DNA of 64,000 nucleotides, taken from the NCBI RefSeq assembly GCF_003429105.1, contig NZ_QVTD01000005.1:124001-188000 (forward strand), written 5' to 3'. The position numbers were made by a program, and so were the translations under genes. This document shows, piece after piece, positions 51,298-58,992 of this stretch. This DNA comes from Peribacillus glennii (GTDB lineage: Bacteria > Bacillota > Bacilli > Bacillales > DSM-1321). Position 1 is the stretch's first letter; each line of letters opens with the position of its first letter. The notes below the pieces were generated by a model. It made no database searches, had not been told where the DNA came from, and saw only the letters and a list, made by a program, of their open reading frames with translations.

Positions 51298-52638
51298 ATG
51301 GAGAAAAAACATCAAGATTTACAGCAAGGTTTATTGGCGAGGCATGTGATGTTTATTGCCCTTGCCGGAATGATAGGAACGGGAATCTTTAAAGGCAGCT
51401 CCGCAACTTTGAATATGGCAGGACCTAGTGTGATAATTGCCTATTTAATAGGGGGGTTGCTGCTATTCATCGTTATGGCAGCCCTCGGTGAAATGGCGAT
51501 GGCTTTTCCAGGTTCCAATGTACAGAACCTTATAAATAAAGCGTTCGGCTTTCGGATATCGTTTATTGTCGGCTGGCTGTACTGGTTTAACTGGATCATC
51601 GTGATCATTGTCGAATTACTCGCAGCCGGAAGCTTTTTGCAATTTTGGTACCCATCTGTACCATTATGGTTATTGAGTTTACTTTGTTCCTCAGTCGTCA
51701 TAGGGATTAATTTGTTCCATGTTAAATATTATGGAGAACTTGAGTTTTGGTTTGCCGGAATCAAAATAATCGCAATCATTGCGTTTATCGTGTTAGGCTC
51801 ACTGATCCTGTTTGGATTTTTTCCCGGATCCTCTCCGGATGCCCTTTCGAACTATACGGCACATGGAGGATTTTTCCCGAACGGATTGGAAGGAATTTTC
51901 AGCGCCTTTTTAGTCGTGATGTTTTCGTATGGCGGTGCTGAGCTCATCGGGGTTGCTGTTACGGAGACAAAGGATGCTAATCGTGTTCTGCCAAAAGTCA
52001 TTAAAGGAACAGTCTGGAGGGTAATCTTTTTTTACATCCTGCCGATCCTTATCATTTGTGGTATCATGCCGTGGAATGAGGTTACGGGCGAGGATAGCCC
52101 GTTCGTCCAGGTATTCAGCACATCCGGGCTTCCCGGTGCGGCCCACATCATGAATTTTGTTCTGTTGACTGCTGTATTATCCGCAGCCAATTCCGGTATT
52201 TTCGCTACTTCCCGCACATTATACTCAATGGCCCAGAGCGGTGAGGCGCCGAAAGGGCTGTCGAAAACATCTGAAAAGGGAATTCCCTTGAATGGCATCA
52301 TGATGACTGCCACATGTATTTTAGCAGGTGTCTTTTTGGCCTATTTAACGCCGGAACAGATAATCGGACATTTGATGTCCATTCCCGGCTTTACCATTAT
52401 TTTGTTATGGATTGCGATATGTTCTGCCCAATTGAAGCTGCGTTCCGGGTACACCAGAAAACCCGGCTTTAAGGTTAAATGGTATCCGTATACAACCGTT
52501 TTTGCGATTGCCGCTCTTTTGATAATATTTGTTGCATTCCTTTTTAATAAAGCCAATGTTCTAGGCACCGTGGTAAGTGTTGGTACGATAACGACGCTAA
52601 TCATACTTTCCTTTATCTTCAAAACGGAAAAAAAATAA
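51298..52638 (+). CDS. amino acid permease, AAT/APC family
   Basis: A 446-residue, 12-TM permease. N-terminal LQQGLLARHVMFIALAGMIGTGIFKGSSATLNMAGPSVIIAYL, then WLYWFNWIIVIIVELLAAGSFLQFW, VKYYGELEFWFAGIKIIAI, FSYGGAELIGVAVTETKDANRVLPKVI and AANSGIFATSRTLYSMAQSGEAPKGL are AAT-family blocks. Substrate unknown. The start ATG 51298 is preferred over the in-frame TTG 51277, which lies in the terminator tail; AAGGTTGG precedes it. It converges with tnrA across a palindromic hairpin. A nitrogen-related substrate is suggested by that neighbour, but no TnrA box was found before the permease. Confidence 0.88.
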   Translation: MEKKHQDLQQGLLARHVMFIALAGMIGTGIFKGSSATLNMAGPSVIIAYLIGGLLLFIVMAALGEMAMAFPGSNVQNLINKAFGFRISFIVGWLYWFNWIIVIIVELLAAGSFLQFWYPSVPLWLLSLLCSSVVIGINLFHVKYYGELEFWFAGIKIIAIIAFIVLGSLILFGFFPGSSPDALSNYTAHGGFFPNGLEGIFSAFLVVMFSYGGAELIGVAVTETKDANRVLPKVIKGTVWRVIFFYILPILIICGIMPWNEVTGEDSPFVQVFSTSGLPGAAHIMNFVLLTAVLSAANSGIFATSRTLYSMAQSGEAPKGLSKTSEKGIPLNGIMMTATCILAGVFLAYLTPEQIIGHLMSIPGFTIILLWIAICSAQLKLRSGYTRKPGFKVKWYPYTTVFAIAALLIIFVAFLFNKANVLGTVVSVGTITTLIILSFIFKTEKK

Positions 52639-52653
52639 TTTACAAGTAGATTG

Positions 52654-52699
52654 GGAGAATGATAAGCTGCCAAGGCGCCTTGGCAGCTTATCATCTCCC
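52654..52699. terminator. 36-bp perfect palindrome between permease gene and tnrA
   Basis: Arms 52659-52676 and 52677-52694 are exact reverse complements (ATGATAAGCTGCCAAGGC / GCCTTGGCAGCTTATCAT), extended by GGGAG / CTCCC with one bulge. It lies between converging genes. T-runs are weak on both sides (TTCTTTT on plus). It probably terminates both transcripts. Confidence 0.7.
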
Positions 52700-52713
52700 T
52701 TCTTTTATCGAGA

Positions 52714-53043
52714 TTACTTATCCTGAATGCCAAATTGAGCATTTAACTGCCCCCTTAACATCCTTTTTCGAAGCTCACGCTGATCTTCCTTGCCATTTTG
52801 CCTGATCATTTCTTGCCTTATCTCGAAGGTCTGCACACCGTCCTCTATTTTGTTGGCAATTTCCATCAACGTTTCCACGTCGGAAAAAGAATACTTCCGG
52901 CTGCCCCTCGGCGATCTTTCAGGGAAAATCAAGTTCCTTTCTTCATAATAACGGATTTGTCTTTCTGTCAAACCCGTTAATTCGCTGACCACTCCGATTG
53001 AAATCACTTTTTTATCTTTATAAGATGCTTCCTCATACGCCAA
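52714..53043 (-). CDS. tnrA: nitrogen-sensing transcriptional regulator TnrA
   Basis: A 109-residue MerR-type regulator. [66 protein letters not shown] matches TnrA/GlnR, and the C-terminal [13 protein letters not shown] is the TnrA helix that binds feedback-inhibited glutamine synthetase. TnrA activates nitrogen-scavenging genes under nitrogen limitation. The start TTG 53043 follows GAGGTG with 6-nt spacing and gives the family length; the GTG at 53070 lacks a site. A perfect TnrA box lies 80 bp upstream, so positive autoregulation is expected. No glnRA operon is adjacent. Confidence 0.93.
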   Translation of the reverse strand: MAYEEASYKDKKVISIGVVSELTGLTERQIRYYEERNLIFPERSPRGSRKYSFSDVETLMEIANKIEDGVQTFEIRQEMIRQNGKEDQRELRKRMLRGQLNAQFGIQDK

Positions 53044-53122
53044 TTCACTCACCTCACAAAGAATTGCCACACATTTTCCATGGAACCATTATACATTAGA
53101 TTCATAAAATTCGGCCAATTCA

Positions 53123-53139
53123 TGTAAGAAAATCTAACA
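53123..53139. promoter_or_regulatory. TnrA box upstream of tnrA
   Basis: TGTAAGAAAATCTAACA matches every fixed position of the 17-bp TnrA/GlnR consensus TGTNANAWWWTNTNACA. It is 80 bp before the tnrA start, a fitting position for autoactivation. Confidence 0.9.
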
Positions 53140-53374
53140 TAGACTTAAGAAATAAGTAATCTTGTCCTTTCCCTATTGTCACTGGTCTTTGTTTTTGCAA
53201 AAAAAAGACAAAGGAAATTATTTAGTTTCAAGTTTTGTCATGTTTATACAGATTATAAAACTTCAAGGAATTCATGCCTTTATGTAAGCAAAGATTAGGC
53301 TAGCATGGGTTAAGCAATTATTACAACAGGCTGGAGCGCACTTTGTGTCTTCTGCCTTAAGAAACTATTATTTA
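53140..53374. other. gene-free stretch upstream of the tnrA box
   Basis: AT-rich sequence without recognised genes, between the TnrA box and the terminator of the DUF445 gene. Confidence 0.4.
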
Positions 53375-53410
53375 ATAAAAAAGATGGCTCGGTTGATACC
53401 AAAGCCATCT
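53375..53410 (-). terminator. terminator of the DUF445 gene
   Basis: Stem AGATGGCT / AGCCATCT with a 13-nt loop and a TTTTTT tail leftward. Confidence 0.88.
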
Positions 53411-53442
53411 GCTAAATTAATTGGTTCATTATTGTGATGCTG

Positions 53443-54690
53443 TTAAAAGAACGCTTTAAACCCTGTTAACACTAGCCCGATGATAAATCCGCATACCGCT
53501 CCATTTACCCGGATCCACTGTAGATCCTTTCCCACGTTATTTTCCACCATATCAATAAGCGTTTCATTTTCAAGCTTGTCCAGGTTCTCCTCTACAAGCT
53601 TGCCTATTTTGGAATGGTTTGCGGCAATGAGGATGGTAATCTGCTCCTGGACCCAATTTTCAATCTTGTCCATTTTCGTATTATCTGTTTTAAGATCATG
53701 TAATAGCCCTGTAATAAACGGGAGGAAATAATCATCCATTAACTTTCCGTTCTCAGCAAATTCCAATGCGCGCTGCTGAGCTTTTTGAAGAACTTCGATG
53801 ATTTTTCCAGCAGGCTGCCAGCCTGACACGAGGCTTTCCGTCAAATTTTCTATTTCCATTACCAATGGCTTGTTTTCCCCTAAATTTCGAACCATTGTCC
53901 GAACCTGCAACATGATTGCCTGCCGATTTGTATCCTTTTCATAACGCAGGCTGTAAATGATATTAAGCAGTAAGGTTTGCAGGATTTTTCCGAGCTTTTC
54001 TTCATTGACGAGATTCTGAAGAGACTTTAATGCAAATTGCAGGATCCCGTCACCTTCTATGTTGTTGAGCGCCCTTAAGGCAAAGGCTCCCAATTGGTCC
54101 CTCCGGTGTTGGTCCATTAACCATTCTTCCGCTTTTTGCAAAGCAGCATCAAATGCCTTTTCCTCATATTTTCTGGCCAGCGCTTGATCGGCAGCCTGCT
54201 GCATTACGCTGCCAACATTAATGGTGGAAAGAGATTTTTTGATTTCTTCTTCAATATAGGGCACGAATCTCTCCGGCTTTATCTGCCGGACCACTTCCTT
54301 TATAATCCGTTCCAATCCTTTTTTTACTTCATCTGTATGAAGTTGTTTTTCAAGAGCAGAGATTATTTTCTCTGAAATATGGATTTGCTTTATTTTTTCC
54401 TGGATGCTCTCCTGGGACAGCCAGTCGTTTTCCAGGGTATTAACAAGTGCTTTTGTGACCCTTTTCCGGTTTTTTGGCAGGAGAGCCGTGTGAGGGATCG
54501 GCAGTCCCATCGGATGCCGGAACAATGCAGTAACTGCGAACCAGTCAGCTAATCCGCCAACAACGCCTGCTTCAAAACCGCCTTGCAATAAATCTACAGC
54601 CAAGTTACCCTGAAAAGGAAGTGTCGCGACAAACCCGGTCCCCATAATTGCCAGTGAAATCCCGGCTAAGTGTTTTGATTTATTAGCCAT
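53443..54690 (-). CDS. DUF445 family membrane protein (YheB/YjiN-like)
   Basis: A 415-residue protein with a hydrophobic N-terminus (HLAGISLAIMGTGFVATLPFQ), the DUF445 signature LLQGGFEAGVVGGLADWFAVTALFRHPMGLPIPHTALLPKNRKRVTKALVNTLENDWLS, a long helical charged middle, and a C-terminal membrane helix (NGAVCGFIIGLVLTGFKAFF). Function unknown in all families I know; probably anchored at both ends with a cytosolic helical domain. ATG 54690 follows AAAGGAT. Single-gene unit with its own terminator. Confidence 0.88.
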   Translation of the reverse strand: MANKSKHLAGISLAIMGTGFVATLPFQGNLAVDLLQGGFEAGVVGGLADWFAVTALFRHPMGLPIPHTALLPKNRKRVTKALVNTLENDWLSQESIQEKIKQIHISEKIISALEKQLHTDEVKKGLERIIKEVVRQIKPERFVPYIEEEIKKSLSTINVGSVMQQAADQALARKYEEKAFDAALQKAEEWLMDQHRRDQLGAFALRALNNIEGDGILQFALKSLQNLVNEEKLGKILQTLLLNIIYSLRYEKDTNRQAIMLQVRTMVRNLGENKPLVMEIENLTESLVSGWQPAGKIIEVLQKAQQRALEFAENGKLMDDYFLPFITGLLHDLKTDNTKMDKIENWVQEQITILIAANHSKIGKLVEENLDKLENETLIDMVENNVGKDLQWIRVNGAVCGFIIGLVLTGFKAFF

Positions 54691-54913
54691 ATCATCTATT
54701 CATCCTTTATTGAAATTAAATTTATTATACCCAATCGGATACGTGACACTCTACTATTATGAATTAATAGAGTAAAAGTCAATACAGGATGTCAGTGATT
54801 ATCCCTATAGCCTTCGTGCCAAAATGTGAATTCCCCGATTGAGGATCTAATAAATCCGGGCTAGAAAGCCGCTGTACTTATCTAGGTAGTGGGAATACTT
54901 TAATTATTTCAAC

Positions 54914-54949
54914 AAAAAAAATAACGGCTCTTCTAATTTCAAAGAGCCG
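54914..54949 (-). terminator. terminator of the SDR gene
   Basis: Stem CGGCTCTT / AAGAGCCG, 9-nt loop, then TTATTTTTTT leftward. Confidence 0.9.
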
Positions 54950-54986
54950 CCAATTGAAAGCATAACTTCCAAGATAGATCATTTTC

Positions 54987-55703
54987 TTAGACTAGGTGGG
55001 CACCGCCATCGATGAGGACTGACGTTCCGGTAGTAAACCCATTTTGGGCTAAATACACGTACGTTTGCGCAATGTCTTCCGGCTGTGCAACACGTCCCAC
55101 TGGCAATTGCTGGCTAATCTGGCTGTACATTCCCTGCCTTTGGTCCTCCGGCATGCCACTGTAAATTGGTGTATCGACAATTCCAGGTGACACTACATTT
55201 ACCCTTACCGGTGAAAGGTCTACTGCCAGTCCGCGAACCAGCCCATCAATTGCCGAGTTGATCGAAGCAAGTGTGGAAGCACCCTTTGGCGGCCTTATGC
55301 CGTACACGCCTGAGGTCAATGTAATGGAACCTGCTTTATCCAAATAAGGGAGGGCCGCATGAACCGTTATGTATTGTCCCCAGAACTTGCTGTCAAATGC
55401 CTCCCTCACTTGTGCCACTGGCAAGTCGCTAAAGTGGCCCATTGCTCCTTCTCCTGCAGTAACAACCAGGTGATCGAAATTCCCCACCTTGCTGAAAAAG
55501 CCGGCAACCTTCTCATCGCTGCGGAAATCAAGTTCATATCCTTCCACATTTTCACCTAGCTCCTTTTTCGCTTCAGAAAGCTTCTCAGCAGAGCGGCTTG
55601 CGATAATCACATGAGCTGATTTTTCAAGAAATGCTTTAGCGGTTGCCAATCCAATGCCCGAAGTCCCTCCGACAACCACTACACGTTTACCTTGTAATGA
55701 CAA
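54987..55703 (-). CDS. atypical short-chain dehydrogenase/reductase (SDR)
   Basis: A 238-residue Rossmann-fold protein. The cofactor motif GGTSGIG (about residues 12-18), DFRSD, a degraded NAG block (TAGEGAMG) and PGIVDTPIYSGMP are present. The catalytic region reads SITLTSGVYGIRPPKGASTLASINSAIDGLVRGLAVDL: the Ser is there, but aligning LASINSAIDGL with the usual YSASKAALDGL puts Leu and Asn where the catalytic Tyr and Lys belong. So oxidoreductase activity by the standard mechanism is doubtful. The start is TTG 55703 with AAGGGGG 8 nt upstream. Single gene. Confidence 0.87.
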   Translation of the reverse strand: MSLQGKRVVVVGGTSGIGLATAKAFLEKSAHVIIASRSAEKLSEAKKELGENVEGYELDFRSDEKVAGFFSKVGNFDHLVVTAGEGAMGHFSDLPVAQVREAFDSKFWGQYITVHAALPYLDKAGSITLTSGVYGIRPPKGASTLASINSAIDGLVRGLAVDLSPVRVNVVSPGIVDTPIYSGMPEDQRQGMYSQISQQLPVGRVAQPEDIAQTYVYLAQNGFTTGTSVLIDGGAHLV

Positions 55704-55842
55704 AATGATAACCCCCTTCTCTAACTATGGATAGTTTGCCCACCTTCCGGGAGGAAAAACCGCCATTGTAACTTGCATCATTTATTTTACTAGTTGTATT
55801 TTTTAAGTGGTAATGATGTGCTTAAAGTTATCAAAAGAATAT

Positions 55843-55870
55843 AAAAGAGCCGATTGGAATCCAATCAGCC
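55843..55870 (-). terminator. terminator of wrbA
   Basis: Stem GCTGATTGG / CCAATCGGC with a 3-nt loop, then TCTTTTAT leftward, close to the wrbA stop. Confidence 0.8.
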
Positions 55871-55878
55871 CTGCTTAT

Positions 55879-56487
55879 TTATTGACTCCCTTTTTTCACC
55901 CAATCAGCGACGGTAACAGTGCGTTTAGCCTGGTATTTAACTGCTTTCTGCACATCCTCCTTCATTCCATTTTCATCAACTGTAACACTTGTCCCGTATG
56001 GATTTCCGCCGGCCGCAAAGGTTACTGCATCTGAGTAACCAGGAGCGGCAACAATCGCACCCCAGTGATACATTGTGGTATATAGTGAGAGTATGGTCGC
56101 TTCCTGGCCTCCATGAGGATTTTGGGCCGAACTCATGGCGCTCACTACCTTATTCACCAGTTTTCCCTTTGCCCAAAGCCCGCCGGCTGTATCCAAGTAT
56201 TGTTTCATTTGCGAAGGCATATTTCCAAAACGGGTTGGAACGCTGAAAATGATTGCATCTGCCCACTCTAAATCATCCAGCGTGGCCTCAGGCACATCCT
56301 TTGCCTCCTCCACATGAGCCTTCCATGCAGGATTCGATTCAATTGCCGACTGTGGGGCCATTTCCGGCACTTTCAATATCCTTACTTCAGCACCGGATTC
56401 CCCGGCTCCTTCTTTCGCCCACTTTGCCAGTTGATAATTCGTCCCGGTCGAGCTGTAATAAATCACAGCCAGATTTACATTTGCCAT
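55879..56487 (-). CDS. wrbA: NAD(P)H:quinone oxidoreductase, WrbA family
   Basis: A 202-residue flavodoxin-like protein. FMN phosphate loop YYSSTGTNYQLA (residues about 10-21), WADAIIFSVPTRFGNMPSQMKQYLDTAGGLWAKGKLVNK and SLYTTMYHWGAIVAAPGY are WrbA blocks. These tetrameric enzymes reduce quinones by two electrons and limit redox cycling. ATG 56487 follows AAGGAGG. It lies about 180 nt upstream of the SDR gene on the same strand but is separated from it by a terminator. Confidence 0.92.
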   Translation of the reverse strand: MANVNLAVIYYSSTGTNYQLAKWAKEGAGESGAEVRILKVPEMAPQSAIESNPAWKAHVEEAKDVPEATLDDLEWADAIIFSVPTRFGNMPSQMKQYLDTAGGLWAKGKLVNKVVSAMSSAQNPHGGQEATILSLYTTMYHWGAIVAAPGYSDAVTFAAGGNPYGTSVTVDENGMKEDVQKAVKYQAKRTVTVADWVKKGSQ

Positions 56488-56642
56488 GCTTTAACCTCCT
56501 TGAGTGAAAAATTCTGAGGGAATAAAGTAATTATGGATAGGAAACCATTGTCACGCATCCAAAATCACCTCTATCTTCCATGCCCTCATTTTTTTTACGG
56601 TAAACCTGTATCTTTGGTTGTCAAATCAAAAAATGAACTAAA

Positions 56643-56677
56643 CAAAAATACACCACCTGGAATTGATCCAAGTGGTG
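56643..56677 (-). terminator. terminator of the coat F-like gene
   Basis: Stem CACCACTTGG / CCAGGTGGTG (one G-U pair), 7-nt loop, then TATTTTTG leftward, about 34 nt past the stop. Confidence 0.85.
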
Positions 56678-56710
56678 CATGATTGACTTATGCGGTACAT
56701 TGAAGATAGA

Positions 56711-57550
56711 TTATTGGCGGAGGTAACCCTGATTCGTACCGCCATAAACTAGGCTTTGCGGGGAAGCCGGGTTTAAGTTCGGTCTTATTGCATTGCCCGT
56801 ATTCCCCACTGTTTGCCTGGTATATCCGGAATTTTGCCCGGCATATCCATTTTGTCCGGCATAACCAGTTTGCCCTGCATATCCGGCATTTTGTCCGGCA
56901 TAACCAGTTTGCCCTGCATATCCGGCATTTTGTCCGACATAACCAGTTTGCCCTGCATAAGCGGTATTTTGTCCTGGCTGCATGCCATATTGTTGCTGCA
57001 TGGAATCACTGGCGGGCTGGTATCTGTGAATGAATTCTTTAGCTGTGTGGTCTTTCAGCGTAGGCACCTGGTAAAGCCCCTTTTCATTCATTAATAAGAA
57101 TACTTCATAAGCCTGGTTGGCACAGTTCACGGCACTGTTCAAGAGCATGCGGCGCAGATTTGGATCCGCACATTCAAGCGTTGCCCACATCCCGTTTCTA
57201 GCGGCGTTTTTATGGCAGCAAAGCATCGCAGTGGCAACTTCCCAGTCTTTAAGCTGGGCATCGATTTCCGGTGCAATCCGGGGAGGATTGTTCAGCCCGT
57301 ACCGGATTTCCTGCGGCTGGATTTCGCGAATGTTCGTATTAGGCGGAACCGGATTAACGCCCGTGTAATCGTGAGTATAGGCCACGAGTTCATTATATGA
57401 CCGGATTTCTTCCTGCTGGTGGCGGATGATCATGTCAATCAACTGCTGATTTTGCGTTTCGGTAGCATAGAAGTTGAAGTGTGTGATCATATTTATTTTT
57501 TCCAGCAAAATCTCATGTACTTCCATCGTTTCATGCGCGCCGAATGGCAT
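56711..57550 (-). CDS. spore coat protein, CotF-like, with GYAGQ repeats
   Basis: A 279-residue protein. The N-terminal coat F domain (HETMEVHEILLEKINMITHFNFYATETQNQQLIDMIIRHQQEEIRSYNELV, then ATAMLCCHKNAARNGMWATLECADPNLRRMLLNSAVNCANQAYEVFLLMNEKGLYQVP) has a ferritin-like helical layout. The C-terminal part is made of GYAGQ pentapeptide repeats (about residues 195-250: QTGYAGQNAGYAGQ). ATG 57550 follows AGGAGTGAT; the frame upstream to 57610 was rejected. The coding repeat unit is about 39 bp. Tyr/Gln-rich tails of this kind suit cross-linking in the coat, for example by Tgl (inference). Confidence 0.9.
   Translation of the reverse strand: MPFGAHETMEVHEILLEKINMITHFNFYATETQNQQLIDMIIRHQQEEIRSYNELVAYTHDYTGVNPVPPNTNIREIQPQEIRYGLNNPPRIAPEIDAQLKDWEVATAMLCCHKNAARNGMWATLECADPNLRRMLLNSAVNCANQAYEVFLLMNEKGLYQVPTLKDHTAKEFIHRYQPASDSMQQQYGMQPGQNTAYAGQTGYVGQNAGYAGQTGYAGQNAGYAGQTGYAGQNGYAGQNSGYTRQTVGNTGNAIRPNLNPASPQSLVYGGTNQGYLRQ
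56858..56967 (-). repeat. 39-bp tandem repeat inside the coat gene
   Basis: About three near-identical copies of a 39-bp unit (CAGTTTGCCCTGCATATCCG... on the plus strand) encode GYAGQxAGYAGQT. Single-base differences separate the copies; the number may vary between strains. Confidence 0.85.
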
Positions 57551-57651
57551 AATATCACTCCTATTAATTTTAATAACTGACAAAGAGTAATATTTCCCTT
57601 CAACGGCCATTTATGCATCCCGATGTTATTGCGCAGCACGCCCTTCCGACC

Positions 57652-57687
57652 AAAAAGCAAACAGCACCCCATGCTTTGAGGTGCCGC
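57652..57687 (-). terminator. weak terminator-like hairpin after trpB
   Basis: Short stem GCACC / GGTGC with a wider GC-rich context, then TTTGCTTTTTGG leftward, 27 nt past the trpB stop. Confidence 0.5.
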
Positions 57688-57713
57688 CGATTATGAAAAG
57701 TGGTTCATATATT

Positions 57714-58880
57714 TTATCTATTTAGCATTTTATAAACCTGCTCGACATCTTTGTCGCCGCGTCCGGATAAATTCACAATCAACACATCATCCTTTTTGAG
57801 CTCCTTCGCCAATTTCACCGCGTAAGCCACAGCATGGGAGCTTTCCAGAGCAGGAATGATTCCTTCAGTTTTCGATAGCAGCCGGAAAGCTTCCAGGGCT
57901 TCTTGCCCGGTCACCGCAACATATTCGGCTCTTCCGCTCTCCTTCAGGTAGCTATGCTCCGGCCCGACACTTGGATAATCCAGTCCGGCGGCCAGAGAAT
58001 AAGTTGGCTGCGGGTTTCCGTTTTCATCCAGCAAGGTTAAACTTTTAAAACCATGAATGACGGCCGGGACACCTTTGGATAATGTTGGAGCTTCATCCGG
58101 TTCAACACCGATTAAGCGAACATCTGCGTCCTCCATATAATGGCTGAACGCTCCGATTGCATTGCTTCCACCCCCTGCACAAGCGATGACGGCAGCTGGC
58201 AACTTGCCTTCTTTTTCAAGGATTTGCTTTTTTGACTCCTCGCTGATGATAGATTGGAAATGCTTCACTATGGTCGGATACGGATGCGGCCCGACAGCAG
58301 AACCCAGTAAGTAAAAAGTGGTTTTATAATTTTGGACCAGGTCGTTCAAGGCCTCATCCACAGCATCCTTTAACCGGCCTTGCCCTTTTGCAACCGGAAC
58401 TACCTTCGCGCCTAGCAGTTCCATTCTGAAAACGTTTAAAGCTTGTCGTTCAGTGTCCAATTTGCCCATATAGATCACGCACTCCATGCCAAACATGGCA
58501 CATGCGGTCGCGGTTGCGACACCATGCTGCCCTGCACCTGTTTCAGCAATGATCCTCTTGGCTCCCATCCTTTTTGCCAACAAAATCTGGCCGATCGCAT
58601 TATTGATTTTATGTGCTCCTGTATGGTTTAAATCTTCGCGTTTTAAATAAATTTTTGCCCCGCCAACCTGTTTCGTTATATTTTCCGCGAAGGTCAACGG
58701 GTTTTCGCGTCCAACGTATTCCTTCAGATAAAAATTGAATTCTTCCTGGAATTCAGGATCATCTTTATAACGTAAAAATTGTTCTTCCAGTCCATTCATA
58801 ACTTCCTGGAGATCCTCAGGAACAAAGCTCCCCCCAAACTCCCCGAAATAACCTTTTCTTTCTGTGCTAATACTCTTCAT
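57714..58880 (-). CDS. trpB: tryptophan synthase beta chain, stand-alone
   Basis: A 388-residue TrpB, the PLP enzyme that condenses indole with serine. K91 in [11 protein letters not shown] holds [36 protein letters not shown] and the C-terminal [10 protein letters not shown] are intact, so activity is likely. No trpA or other trp gene is adjacent, unlike the usual trpEDCFBA operon. It may be a second TrpB acting on free indole or another nucleophile, or the trp genes may be dispersed. ATG 58880 has AAGGAG about 13 nt upstream, a long spacing. It lies about 110 nt after ppk on the same strand. Confidence 0.93.
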   Translation of the reverse strand: MKSISTERKGYFGEFGGSFVPEDLQEVMNGLEEQFLRYKDDPEFQEEFNFYLKEYVGRENPLTFAENITKQVGGAKIYLKREDLNHTGAHKINNAIGQILLAKRMGAKRIIAETGAGQHGVATATACAMFGMECVIYMGKLDTERQALNVFRMELLGAKVVPVAKGQGRLKDAVDEALNDLVQNYKTTFYLLGSAVGPHPYPTIVKHFQSIISEESKKQILEKEGKLPAAVIACAGGGSNAIGAFSHYMEDADVRLIGVEPDEAPTLSKGVPAVIHGFKSLTLLDENGNPQPTYSLAAGLDYPSVGPEHSYLKESGRAEYVAVTGQEALEAFRLLSKTEGIIPALESSHAVAYAVKLAKELKKDDVLIVNLSGRGDKDVEQVYKMLNR

Positions 58881-58992
58881 CTCTCAGCTCGGCTCCTTCT
58901 AAACAATATGTTTTTTAATGATAGGATTAAACTTATTATAACGACTGATCTGTTTATTTTCCAGAATTGTTTATTGAATATCACTCACAGCT

